From CALWOS01 sp963595735 (GTDB lineage: Bacteria; Bacillota; Clostridia; Oscillospirales; Oscillospiraceae), in assembly GCA_963595735.1 (NCBI GenBank), contig CAVBJJ010000005.1:19166-83165 (forward strand): a DNA stretch of 64,000 bases. The letters are read 5' to 3'. Below are positions 40,941 to 49,384 of the stretch, piece after piece. A program made the translations under genes and the position numbers. Position 1 is the first letter of the stretch, and the number at the start of each line of letters is the position of its first letter. The notes beneath the pieces are model-generated. The model was not told the DNA's origin and ran no database searches. It saw nothing but the letters and a program-made list of their open reading frames with translations.

Positions 40941-41551
40941 ACGGACACCTCCGAAAATGCCTGTAATATCTTCAGACCGACAGCACCGCTTTTTTCCGGG
41001 TGGAACTGGGTGCCGAATACATTGCCGCACTGCACCGCCGCGGTGACCGGGATATCATAATCGGTCAGGGCAATGGTGCTTTCCGCGCAGTTTTTGGCAT
41101 AAAACGAGTGGACAAAATAAACATAGTCGCCCTCCTGCAAATAGCGGAACAGGGGGGAGGGCTTGGGAAAGTGCAGGCGGTTCCAGCCGATGTGTGGTAC
41201 TTTCAGCGGGCGGGTCAGGTCATCGGCAAGGGGACAAACCTCGCCGGGTACCAGAGAAAGCCCCTCCCACTGACCGAACTCCTCACTTTTGTCAAACAGC
41301 AGCTGCATTCCCAGGCAGATGCCCAGCAGAGGCTTGCCGGCGGTGGCCTGCTGCCGGACAACATCGGCCATACCGGTCTGGCGCAGTTTGGTGATGGCGT
41401 CGCCAAAGGCGCCTACGCCGGGCAGGAGAATGCGATCCGCACGACGGATCTGCTCCGGATCGCCGGTGATGCAGCTTTCCAGCCCCAGGTGATCCAGAGA
41501 ACGCGCCAGGGAAAACAGATTCCCTACGCCGTAATCAATGATAGCGATCAT
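40937..41551 (-). CDS. hisH: Imidazole glycerol phosphate synthase glutaminase subunit
   Basis: A 204-residue class I glutamine amidotransferase. It has IIDYGVGN at the start, the PGVGAF oxyanion strand, the nucleophile Cys in LGICLGMQLL, and the His-x-Glu of GTQFHPEKSG. It supplies ammonia to HisF, encoded two genes downstream. Confidence 0.97.
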   Translation of the reverse strand: MIAIIDYGVGNLFSLARSLDHLGLESCITGDPEQIRRADRILLPGVGAFGDAITKLRQTGMADVVRQQATAGKPLLGICLGMQLLFDKSEEFGQWEGLSLVPGEVCPLADDLTRPLKVPHIGWNRLHFPKPSPLFRYLQEGDYVYFVHSFYAKNCAESTIALTDYDIPVTAAVQCGNVFGTQFHPEKSGAVGLKILQAFSEVSV

Positions 41552-41553
41552 GC

Positions 41554-42141
41554 TTATAACAACCCCTTTGTGGAGGGAATCGTGCCGCCGTTTTCCGGCG
41601 CAATGGTCACCGCAATACGCAGCGCCCGGGCAGTGCCCTTGAAGATCGCCTCCAAAATGTGATGGGAATTTTTTCCGGCCAGCTGCCGGATGTGCAGCGT
41701 GGCGGCGGCGGCGCGGACAAAGCCCAGCCAGAATTCCTCCGCCAGCTCCGTGTCAAAGTCGCCGACCTTTTCCGCGGGGACTGCCGCGTCATAGGAAAGG
41801 TGTGCCCGGCCGGACAGATCCAGGGCGCAGAGTACCAGACTCTCGTCCATGGGCAGCAGGAAGCTGCCATAGCGGTTGATGCCGGCTTTGCTGCCCAGGG
41901 CGGTACGAAAAGCCTCGCCCAGGGCGATGCCGATGTCCTCCGTGGTGTGGTGGTAATCCACCTGGACATCCCCGGTGCAGCGCAGGAACAGATCAAAGCG
42001 GCCGTGGTGGGCAAACAGGGTCAGCATATGATCCAGAAAGCCGCAGCCGGTGGAAACATCGGCACTGCCGCTGCCATCCAGACACAGGCGCAGGTGAATA
42101 TCGGTTTCTTTTGTGGTGCGTTTGATCTCTGCTGTGCGCAT
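41554..42141 (-). CDS. hisB: Imidazoleglycerol-phosphate dehydratase
   Basis: A 195-residue monofunctional dehydratase. Manganese-binding His-rich motifs are in GFLDHMLTLFAHHGRFDL, DYHHTTEDIGIALG and KNSHHILEAIFKG. There is no N-terminal histidinol-phosphatase domain such as that of the enterobacterial HisB. Confidence 0.97.
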   Translation of the reverse strand: MRTAEIKRTTKETDIHLRLCLDGSGSADVSTGCGFLDHMLTLFAHHGRFDLFLRCTGDVQVDYHHTTEDIGIALGEAFRTALGSKAGINRYGSFLLPMDESLVLCALDLSGRAHLSYDAAVPAEKVGDFDTELAEEFWLGFVRAAAATLHIRQLAGKNSHHILEAIFKGTARALRIAVTIAPENGGTIPSTKGLL

Positions 42142-42144
42142 GGC

Positions 42145-43209
42145 TCACACCTCCGCGAAAATAGACTTTGTGGCAGACAGGAGCGCATCCATCTGCTCCC
42201 GGGTGCCGATGGTGATGCGGACAAAGGCCTCCGTCCGCGCACCGGGGAAGTAGCGCACCAGCACACCCCGCTGCTTGAGCTTTTGGTAATATTCTCCGCC
42301 GCTGATGCGCTGGGGCGCGGCAAAGACAAAGTTTGCCAGGGAGGGAAGCACCCGGAAGCCCAGTGTCCGGAGCTGCTCCGCGGTGTAATCGCGGTTTTCC
42401 ATGATCTGCCGGCGGCAGCGGTCAAAATAGGCCGCGTCCTCCACGGCTTTCACGCCGCACAGCAGGCTCAGGCGGGTGATGTCATAGGGGTTCATGGCAA
42501 ACTTCATCCGGTTCAGGTCGGCGATCAGCTCCGCAGAGCCAAAGGCCATGCCGATGCGGCCGCCGGCCAGAGAGCGGGACTTGGAAAAGGTCTGCACGAC
42601 CAGCAGGTTCTCGCATTCCGGCAGCAGGGAGACGGCGCTTTCCGCGCCGAAGTCCACATAGGCCTCGTCGATGATGACAACGGTATCCGGATTGGTGCGG
42701 CAGAGTTGCCGTACCTGCTCCAGGGGCAGGAAAATGCCCGTGGGGGCGTTGGGGTTGGGCAGCACGATCGTGCGGCCGCAGGCGGCGTAATCGGCAATGC
42801 GCACGGAGTAATCCTCCAGCAGGGGCGCCCGCCGGAGATCCAGACCGAGAAAAGCCGCTGTGGCGGAATAAAAGCCATAGGTGATATCCGGGCAGAGCAG
42901 GCCGGTTTTTTCATCGCAGAAGGCGGCGAAGGCATAGGCAAGAGCCTCGTCCGAGCCGCCGGAGACGAAAACCTGCTCTTTTTGCAGGCTATAGTGTTTG
43001 GCCAGCGCGGTGATGAGGGTGTCGGCGCTGGGGTCGGGATACAGGCGCAGGGCTTCTATCTCGCCCCGGGTGATGACCTCCAGTACGCCGGGTGCGGGAG
43101 GAAAGGGGGATTCGTTGGTATTGAGCTTGACATATTGCATATCCCGGGGCTGTTCGCCGGGGGTATAGGGGGTGAGAGCCTGATGCTTGTTTACCAGAAA
43201 ACGGCTCAT
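42145..43209 (-). CDS. hisC: Histidinol-phosphate aminotransferase
   Basis: A 354-residue PLP fold-type I aminotransferase. It has LNTNESPFPPAP, GGSDEAL, NPNAPTG, VIIDEAYVDF, and the PLP lysine in FSKSRSLAGGRIG. I chose the ATG at 43209, with AAGGAG 10 nt upstream. The GTG at 43218 sits almost on the ribosome binding site. It starts 1 nt after the hisD stop. Confidence 0.95.
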   Translation of the reverse strand: MSRFLVNKHQALTPYTPGEQPRDMQYVKLNTNESPFPPAPGVLEVITRGEIEALRLYPDPSADTLITALAKHYSLQKEQVFVSGGSDEALAYAFAAFCDEKTGLLCPDITYGFYSATAAFLGLDLRRAPLLEDYSVRIADYAACGRTIVLPNPNAPTGIFLPLEQVRQLCRTNPDTVVIIDEAYVDFGAESAVSLLPECENLLVVQTFSKSRSLAGGRIGMAFGSAELIADLNRMKFAMNPYDITRLSLLCGVKAVEDAAYFDRCRRQIMENRDYTAEQLRTLGFRVLPSLANFVFAAPQRISGGEYYQKLKQRGVLVRYFPGARTEAFVRITIGTREQMDALLSATKSIFAEV

Positions 43210-43210
43210 A

Positions 43211-44500
43211 TCAATCACGCTCCTTTTTGGTTCGGATCAGCACGCTGCGGCCATGGGCGTCCAGCCCCTCCCGGGCGGCAAAGTCCGCCACGCGGTCGCC
43301 CACGCGCGCCAGCGCCTCCGGTGTGTACCAGAGGTACGAGGATTTTTTGATGAAATCATCCACAGAGAGGGGAGAGGAAAAGCGGGCGGTGCCGCTGGTG
43401 GGCAGGGTGTGGTTGGGGCCGGCCAGATAGTCGCCCAGCGCCTCCGGGGCGCTGCGCCCCAGAAACACGCTGCCGGCGTTTTTGATTTGGGGCAGCAGGG
43501 CAAATGGCTCGTCCACGCACAGTTCCAGATGCTCCGGAGCGATGCGGTTGGAAAGGGAGACGGCCTCCTCCAGCGAGTCGGCAAGCAGGATCTTGCCGTT
43601 GTTTTCCATGGAGCAGCGGGCGATCTCCTGCCGGGGCAGGTCGGCCAGCTGGCGTTCCACCTCGGCCTGTACCTGCTGTGCCAGGGCGGGGCTGGTGGTG
43701 ATGAGCACAGCGGAGGCCAGCTTGTCGTGCTCTGCCTGACTGAGCAGGTCGGCAGCCACAAAGGCCGGGTCGCTGTTTTCGTCGGCAATGACCAGAATTT
43801 CACTGGGGCCGGCGATCATGTCGATGTCCACAAGGCCGAAGACCCGGCGCTTGGCGGTGGCGACGAAAATATTGCCGGGGCCGACGATCTTATCGACCTT
43901 GGGCACGGTTTCCGTGCCGTAAGCCAGGGCGGCAACAGCCTGGGCGCCGCCGATGGCAAAGACCCGATCCACCCCGGCCAGCCAGGCGGCGGCGAGCAAC
44001 TCGTCCCGCACCTTGCCGGTGGCTTTGTTCGGGGGCGTGACCATGACCACCTCTTTGACCCCGGCGATTTTGGCGGGAAGGGCGTTCATGAGTACGGTGG
44101 AGGGGTAGCTGGCGGTGCCGCCGGGGACATAGATCCCCACCCGCTCCAGGGGCAGGTAACGAAATCCGGTGATCACGCCGTCCCGGGGGGCGTCCTGGTA
44201 ATCCTTGGGCTTTTGCAGGCTGTGGAAGCGGCTGATGTTATCCCGCGCCATTTCCAGCGTTTCCCGGAAATAGGGGTCGATGCGCCCGGCGGCGGCTTCC
44301 AGCTCCCGGCGGGGGATCTCCAGCTGGGAGAGTTCTACCTGGTCGAAGCGCCAGGAGAAAGCAAACAGGGCGGCGTCGCCCTCCTGCTGTACGCTGCGGA
44401 GGATCTCTGAAACGGCCTCCTCCACATCTGCCTGGGCGATATTATCCCGGGTGAGGATGTCCTTTTCCGCCAGGTCGGCGGCTTTATAAATGGGAATCAT
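43211..44500 (-). CDS. hisD: Histidinol dehydrogenase
   Basis: A 429-residue zinc NAD-dependent dehydrogenase for the last two oxidation steps of histidine synthesis. Signature segments are GIYVPGGTASYPSTVLM, GGAQAVAALAYGTE, DMIAGPSEILVIAD, DLLSQAEHDK and GPNHTLPTSGTARF. Overlaps the end of hisG by 4 nt. Confidence 0.97.
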   Translation of the reverse strand: MIPIYKAADLAEKDILTRDNIAQADVEEAVSEILRSVQQEGDAALFAFSWRFDQVELSQLEIPRRELEAAAGRIDPYFRETLEMARDNISRFHSLQKPKDYQDAPRDGVITGFRYLPLERVGIYVPGGTASYPSTVLMNALPAKIAGVKEVVMVTPPNKATGKVRDELLAAAWLAGVDRVFAIGGAQAVAALAYGTETVPKVDKIVGPGNIFVATAKRRVFGLVDIDMIAGPSEILVIADENSDPAFVAADLLSQAEHDKLASAVLITTSPALAQQVQAEVERQLADLPRQEIARCSMENNGKILLADSLEEAVSLSNRIAPEHLELCVDEPFALLPQIKNAGSVFLGRSAPEALGDYLAGPNHTLPTSGTARFSSPLSVDDFIKKSSYLWYTPEALARVGDRVADFAAREGLDAHGRSVLIRTKKERD

Positions 44501-45117
44501 GCCAGCACCTCCTTGAGATCCCGCACCATGGCGGAGATGGTTTCATAGCGGAAGCGATAGCTGGCCTGATTGGCGATGAACCGGGCGCTGATGGGCAGAA
44601 TTTCGTGATACACCCGCAGGTTGTTTTCCCGCAGGGTAGTACCTGTTTCCACAATATCCACGATCACATCAGAAAGGCCGCACAGGGGCGCCAGCTCAAT
44701 GCTGCCGTGGAGCTTGATGATCTCAATGTCCCGGTTGATGGAGGCATAATAGTTTTTGGCGATGTTCACAAACTTGGTGGCGACCCGCAGGGTGCGGCTT
44801 TTGTCCTCCACATAGTCATTGGGCGCGGCCACGGCCATACGGCATTTTCCCAGACCCAGATCCAGAAGCTCATAGACATTGTGATCATGCTCCAGCAGGA
44901 TATCCTTTCCCACAACGCCCACATCCGCCGCGCCGGATTCCACATACACGCCCACATCTGTGGGCTTGACCAGAAAATAGCGCACGCCCTTTTCCGGATT
45001 TTCCAGCACCAGCTTGCGGCCCTCATCGTGGAAGGAGGCGCAGTCATAGCCGATGCGCGCCAGCAGATCATATACATGGTCGCCCAGACGACCCTTTGGC
45101 AAAGCGATGTTCAGCAT
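44497..45117 (-). CDS. hisG: ATP phosphoribosyltransferase, short form
   Basis: A 206-residue HisG of the short type, lacking the C-terminal regulatory domain, so it needs HisZ. It has LPKGRLGD, DVGVVGKDIL and the PRPP loop DIVETGTTLREN. It catalyses the committed step of histidine synthesis, and feedback by histidine is expected to act through HisZ. Overlaps hisZ by 7 nt. Confidence 0.97.
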   Translation of the reverse strand: MLNIALPKGRLGDHVYDLLARIGYDCASFHDEGRKLVLENPEKGVRYFLVKPTDVGVYVESGAADVGVVGKDILLEHDHNVYELLDLGLGKCRMAVAAPNDYVEDKSRTLRVATKFVNIAKNYYASINRDIEIIKLHGSIELAPLCGLSDVIVDIVETGTTLRENNLRVYHEILPISARFIANQASYRFRYETISAMVRDLKEVLA

Positions 45118-46238
45118 GGGGTATCCTCCTTTAATGCGCCGTTTTCAAAGCGAAGCAGGCGGCGGTAGCGCAATCCCTCGGGAATGCTGCGCTCGGTGCG
45201 GACCCGGTTGCCGGATTCCAGCAGGAACTGCACCGCCCGGCTGAGGGCGGCAAGATCGCAGTCGGGCGTGTACAGCACCAGTGCGTCCACATCGTATTCC
45301 GGCGTGGCAGCGTAGCGCTCGGCGACCTGGTCCAGATACAGGGCGAAGCCGATGGCGCCGGCGGTGCTGCCGAATTTTTCCGGCAGCTTGTCGTAGCGGC
45401 CGCCGGAGAGCACCGCCCGGGGGGCGCGGCTGACATAGCCCTGGAAGATGACGCCGGTGTAATAGCCGATGTCGTTGACGATGGAGAAATCCAGGCGGAG
45501 CTTTTGCTCCAGACCGGAGCCGAGCAGCAGGGCGTACACGGCGCTCAGCTCGTCCAGTGCCCGGTGCATGAGGGCGTTTTCTCCGGCGATGGTGCGCGCT
45601 GCGTCCATGCAGCTGTCAAAGTCGCCGTACAGCTCGGCCAGCGCCACCAGACGGTCAACTCCGGCGGGGGAGACCCCGTGCGCCTCGGCAAAGCTGCGCA
45701 GATCGTGGCGGTTTTTTGCCCGGATAAAGGAGATGATCTCTGGGCGGTCGGCCTCGTCCGCGACCAGCTCGTCCAGCAGCGCGCCGGTATAGCCCATGTG
45801 GGACACATCCAGCACGAAGGCCGGGTCGATGGCATCCAGAGACAGCAACGCCAGACGGATGACCTCCGCCGTGGCGTAGGCGTCGATGCCGCCGAACATT
45901 TCCAGCCCCATCTGGCTGATCTCCCGGTATTCCCGCCGCTCCCGGGACAGGCGGCATACATTTTCTATGTAGTACAGCTTCTCGCTGGTCTCTGCGGTGG
46001 CGTTTGTGTTTTTGACCAGAGAGAGGGTCACATCCGGCTTGAGCGCCAGCAGGCGGCCGTCCGGATTGGTGAAGGTGATGACATTTTCCGCGGCCAGAAA
46101 GCTGCGGTTTTCCAGATACAGAGCATAGTCCTCGAACATACGGGCCTTGATGCGCTTGTATCCATATTGCTCAAAAAGCTTGCGGAGGGTGAGGGAAACG
46201 CGCTCATCCTGGCGCAAACTGCGCAGAGAGCTGTCCAT
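45111..46238 (-). CDS. hisZ: ATP phosphoribosyltransferase regulatory subunit
   Basis: A 375-residue protein resembling the catalytic core of histidyl-tRNA synthetase, without an anticodon-binding domain. It has LKPDVTLSLVKN, RREYREISQMGLEMFGG (motif 2-like) and LSGGRYDKLPEKFG. It forms a complex with short HisG and makes it active and histidine-sensitive. The ATG at 46238 has GGGAG upstream. A longer frame to 46319 crosses the mapped promoter and is rejected. First gene of the operon. Confidence 0.95.
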   Translation of the reverse strand: MDSSLRSLRQDERVSLTLRKLFEQYGYKRIKARMFEDYALYLENRSFLAAENVITFTNPDGRLLALKPDVTLSLVKNTNATAETSEKLYYIENVCRLSRERREYREISQMGLEMFGGIDAYATAEVIRLALLSLDAIDPAFVLDVSHMGYTGALLDELVADEADRPEIISFIRAKNRHDLRSFAEAHGVSPAGVDRLVALAELYGDFDSCMDAARTIAGENALMHRALDELSAVYALLLGSGLEQKLRLDFSIVNDIGYYTGVIFQGYVSRAPRAVLSGGRYDKLPEKFGSTAGAIGFALYLDQVAERYAATPEYDVDALVLYTPDCDLAALSRAVQFLLESGNRVRTERSIPEGLRYRRLLRFENGALKEDTPC

Positions 46239-46321
46239 GGTGCAAACTCCCTTTCCTATCAAAGTAATATACAAGATTGAAAGCAGTATAAACCTTTTTT
46301 TCCGATACTGCAAGTGCAATC

Positions 46322-46350
46322 AGTATATATCACGCTAACGCATTAGTCAA
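46322..46350 (-). promoter_or_regulatory. Promoter of the histidine operon
   Basis: Minus strand TTGACT (46345-46350), 17-nt spacer, TATACT (46322-46327). The predicted leader is only about 75 nt, with a small GCAGTAT/ATACTGC stem, too short for a T-box. Confidence 0.8.
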
Positions 46351-46408
46351 GTAAAGCAAACGAGAAAATTAATTTATTCCTCAATTCACAAAATCCCGGA
46401 GAAAAATG

Positions 46409-46435
46409 CCCGGCGGTTTCGGTGAAACTGCCGGG
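46409..46435 (-). terminator. Hairpin insulating the his promoter
   Basis: A 12-bp stem (CCCGGCGGTTTC / GAAACTGCCGGG, loop GGT). On the minus strand it is followed by GCATTTTTC, so it can terminate minus-strand transcripts just upstream of the his promoter. It lies in the 336-nt his/arg divergent region; the remaining sequence there is AT-rich promoter DNA. Confidence 0.5.
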
Positions 46436-46501
46436 GGAGGGGAGGCGAGTGGGTTTTGTCAGCCAAAATGAAATAAATATGCAGAAATTACGGAATCTAT
46501 G

Positions 46502-46530
46502 TTGACAAAAATGAGAAAACGGCGTATAAT
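46502..46530 (+). promoter_or_regulatory. Promoter of the arginine operon
   Basis: Consensus TTGACA (46502-46507), 17-nt spacer, TATAAT (46525-46530), about 45 nt before argG. Confidence 0.92.
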
Positions 46531-46543
46531 TATATGCATAATT

Positions 46544-46560
46544 TAGAATAAATATTCATT
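46544..46560 (+). promoter_or_regulatory. ARG-box-like ArgR site before argG
   Basis: TAGAATAAATATTCATT, close to the Bacillus/Clostridium ARG box (TGAAT-N4-ATTCA type). It is just downstream of the -10, where binding would block transcription when arginine is plentiful. A weaker ATGAAATAAATATGCAG (46469-46485) lies upstream of the -35. Confidence 0.7.
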
Positions 46561-46574
46561 CGGAGGTCCTGAAA

Positions 46575-47795
46575 ATGGATAAGAAAGACATTAAGAAAAT
46601 CGTGCTTGCCTATTCCGGCGGTTTAGATACTTCCGTTATCATTCCCTGGCTGAAAGAAAACTACAACAACCCGGAGATCATCGCCGTGGCCGGTAATGTG
46701 GGTCAGGCGGACGAGCTGGAGGGTTTAGAGGAAAAGGCGTTGAAGACCGGCGCTTCCCGGCTGATCGTGGCCGACCTGGTGGACGAGATGGTGGACGAGG
46801 TCATCATCCCCTCCCTGAAAATGGGCGCCAAGTATGAGACCTATCTGCTGGGAACGGCCTTTGCCCGTCCTGTGATCGGCAAAAAGCTGGCGGAGATCGC
46901 CCTGGCCGAAAATGCGGACGCCGTTTGCCATGGCGCCACCGGCAAGGGCAACGATCAGGTGCGTTTTGAGCTGGCCATTAAGCGTTTTGCGCCCGATATG
47001 AAGATCATCGCCCCCTGGCGGGAGTGGGACATCAAGTCCCGGGATGAGGAGATCGACTATGCCGAGGCGCACAATGTGCCCCTGAAGGTCTCCCGGGAGA
47101 CCAGCTACTCCAAGGACAAGAACCTGTGGCATCTCAGCCACGAGGGTCTGGATCTGGAGGATCCCTCTAACGAGCCCACTTACGAAAAGCCCGGCTTCCT
47201 GGAAATGGGTGTTTCTCCCCTCCAGGCGCCGGATAAGCCCTGCTATATCACCCTGGACTTTGAAAAGGGCTGCCCGGTTGCCCTGAACGGCGAGAAGATG
47301 AAGGCCTCCAAGATCATCGAGGGGCTGAACAAGTTCGGCGGCGAAAACGGCATTGGCATCATTGATATTGTAGAAAACCGTCTGGTTGGCATGAAGGATC
47401 GCGGCGTTTACGAGACTCCCGGCGGCACGATCCTGTACTTTGCCCATGCCCAGCTGGAAATGCTGACTGTGGACAGAGACACCCTCCATGCCAAGCAGAA
47501 GCTGGCAGTGGACTTTGCCGACCTGGTCTACAACGGCAAGTGGTACAGCCCCCTGCGGGAGGCCATCAGCGCCTTTGCGGACAAGGCAAACGAGTTCGTG
47601 ACCGGTACGGTGAAGCTGAAGCTGTATAAGGGCAACATCATTCCCGCCGGCACCACCTCTCCCCACAGCCTGTATTCTGAGGATCTGGTCACCTTTGGCG
47701 AGAGCGACTATGACCAGGCGCAGTCCGCCGGCTTTATCAACCTGTGGGGTCTGCCCGACAAGGTGCAGGCACTGCGGGAGCAGGGCAGACTGTAA
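46575..47795 (+). CDS. argG: Argininosuccinate synthase
   Basis: A 406-residue ATP-dependent ligase joining citrulline and aspartate. It has the ATP pyrophosphatase loop AYSGGLDTSV, VCHGATGKGNDQVRFE, and APWREWDIKSRDEEIDYA. GGAGG precedes the ATG. First gene of the arginine operon, under an ARG-box-like site. Confidence 0.97.
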   Translation: MDKKDIKKIVLAYSGGLDTSVIIPWLKENYNNPEIIAVAGNVGQADELEGLEEKALKTGASRLIVADLVDEMVDEVIIPSLKMGAKYETYLLGTAFARPVIGKKLAEIALAENADAVCHGATGKGNDQVRFELAIKRFAPDMKIIAPWREWDIKSRDEEIDYAEAHNVPLKVSRETSYSKDKNLWHLSHEGLDLEDPSNEPTYEKPGFLEMGVSPLQAPDKPCYITLDFEKGCPVALNGEKMKASKIIEGLNKFGGENGIGIIDIVENRLVGMKDRGVYETPGGTILYFAHAQLEMLTVDRDTLHAKQKLAVDFADLVYNGKWYSPLREAISAFADKANEFVTGTVKLKLYKGNIIPAGTTSPHSLYSEDLVTFGESDYDQAQSAGFINLWGLPDKVQALREQGRL

Positions 47796-47829
47796 AGCAC
47801 CGGGCATGGGACAAACCGCCGAAGAAAGC

Positions 47830-47916
47830 CATGTCAAAAAAGTCCCGGACTTTTTTGACATGCTGATGCAAGTCCTGCACAGGAGAAGCTCCTGTGCGGG
47901 ACTTTCGGTGTTTTTT
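47830..47916 (+). promoter_or_regulatory. Two adjacent hairpins with alternative pairing between argG and argH
   Basis: Hairpin 1: CATGTCAAAAAAGTCC (47830-47845) pairs with its complement at 47847-47862, with a 1-nt centre. Hairpin 2: AAGTCCTGCACAGGAG (47870-47885) pairs with CTCCTGTGCGGGACTT (47889-47904) and is followed by TTTTTT at 47911-47916, a terminator-like end. AAAGTCCCG in hairpin 1 is exactly complementary to CGGGACTTT in hairpin 2, so a third, mutually exclusive pairing is possible. Confidence 0.6.
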
Positions 47917-47962
47917 CGATTCGCCGCGGAACGCCCGGCTGCAGCGGCGGATAAGCCAAAGA

Positions 47963-47978
47963 ATGAATAAATATTCGC
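47963..47978 (+). promoter_or_regulatory. ARG-box-like ArgR site before argH
   Basis: ATGAATAAATATTCGC, sharing GAATAAATATTC with the site before argG. It lies 33 nt upstream of the argH ATG, after the argG-argH hairpins. Confidence 0.7.
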
Positions 47979-48010
47979 TTTTTTAGATAATGGAAAGGAA
48001 AATGTGAATC

Positions 48011-49384
48011 ATGGCTAAAATGTGGGCCGGAAGAAGCTCCGGCAATACCGACAAGATCGCGGATGATTTCAACACTTCTCTGCCCTTTGACTGCCGGATG
48101 TATCGACAGGATATCAAGGGCAGTGCTTCCCATGCGGCCATGCTGTGCGCCCGCGGCCTAATCTCCGCTCCCGACCGGGATGCGATCCTGATGGCGCTGC
48201 AGCAGATCCAGCTGGAACTGACCCGGGGCGAGCTGGAGTTTGATATGTCCTGCGAGGATATCCATATGTTCATCGAGCAGGAGCTGACCCGCCGCGTCGG
48301 CGACGCCGGCAAGCGTCTGCACACCGCCCGCAGCCGAAACGATCAGGTGGCTACCGATCTGCGCCTGTATCTGCGAGACGAGGCAAAGGACATCCGAAAA
48401 GCGATCGTTGCCGTGATCGAGGCACTGCTGGGACAGGCGGAGGAGCATAAGGCCACGATCATGCCCGGCTACACCCATTTGCAGCGGGCACAGCCCATTA
48501 CCTTCGGGCACCACCTGATGGCCTATTGCATGATGCTGCTGCGGGATCTGGAGCGTCTGGACGATGCGGTCAAGCGCATGAATGTCAACCCGCTGGGCAG
48601 CTGCGCCCTGGCCGGCACCACCTATGACATCAACCGCAAGTCCACCACCCAGGGTCTGGGCTTTGACCGTCCCTGCGAGAACAGCATGGACGGCGTGAGC
48701 GACCGGGATTTCTGCGTGGAGCTGCTCAGCTGCTTTTCCATTTTGATGATGCATCTGTCCCGCCTGAGCGAGGAAATCGTGATGTGGAGCAGCTGGGAGT
48801 TCCGTTTTGTGGATCTTTCCGACGCCTATTCCACCGGCTCCTCCATCATGCCCCAGAAGAAAAACCCCGACATGGCGGAGCTGATCCGCGGCAAGACCGG
48901 CCGCGTTTACGGCGACCTGATGGGAACGCTGACCATGCTCAAGGGACTGCCGCTGGCCTACAACAAGGATATGCAGGAGGACAAGGAGTCCATTTTCGAC
49001 GCGGTGGATACCGTGAAGCTGTGCCTGCAGGTGATGGCACCCATGCTGCAGACCATGACCGTCCGCAAGGATGTGATGAAGCGGGCGGCGCAAAAGGGCT
49101 TTATCAACGCAACGGATCTGGCGGATTATCTGGTAAAGAAAAATATGCCCTTCCGCACGGCCTACAAGATCGTGGGACAGCTGGTGGCGCTTTGCATTGC
49201 AAAGGACACCGTGCTGGAGGAGCTGCCGCTGGAAGAATATCGCACCCATTCTGATCTGTTTGCCGAGGATCTGTACGAGGCGATCTCTTTGGAGAACTGT
49301 GTGAAGAACCGCTGCTCCTATGGCGGGACCTCTGTGGAGTCCGTGGAAGCGCAGATCGAGCTGGTAAAGGAGAAGCTGAAATGA
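48011..49384 (+). CDS. argH: Argininosuccinate lyase
   Basis: A 457-residue fumarase-superfamily enzyme splitting argininosuccinate into arginine and fumarate. It has AGRSSGNTD, HTARSRNDQVATDLRLY, the catalytic region PGYTHLQRAQP, and the signature GSSIMPQKKNPD. The last 4 nt overlap the argC start. Confidence 0.97.
   Translation: MAKMWAGRSSGNTDKIADDFNTSLPFDCRMYRQDIKGSASHAAMLCARGLISAPDRDAILMALQQIQLELTRGELEFDMSCEDIHMFIEQELTRRVGDAGKRLHTARSRNDQVATDLRLYLRDEAKDIRKAIVAVIEALLGQAEEHKATIMPGYTHLQRAQPITFGHHLMAYCMMLLRDLERLDDAVKRMNVNPLGSCALAGTTYDINRKSTTQGLGFDRPCENSMDGVSDRDFCVELLSCFSILMMHLSRLSEEIVMWSSWEFRFVDLSDAYSTGSSIMPQKKNPDMAELIRGKTGRVYGDLMGTLTMLKGLPLAYNKDMQEDKESIFDAVDTVKLCLQVMAPMLQTMTVRKDVMKRAAQKGFINATDLADYLVKKNMPFRTAYKIVGQLVALCIAKDTVLEELPLEEYRTHSDLFAEDLYEAISLENCVKNRCSYGGTSVESVEAQIELVKEKLK

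Noticed and set aside
46239..46345. T-box leader before hisZ
   Set aside because: The predicted transcript leader is only about 75 nt, with no T-box sequence and no terminator/antiterminator pair.
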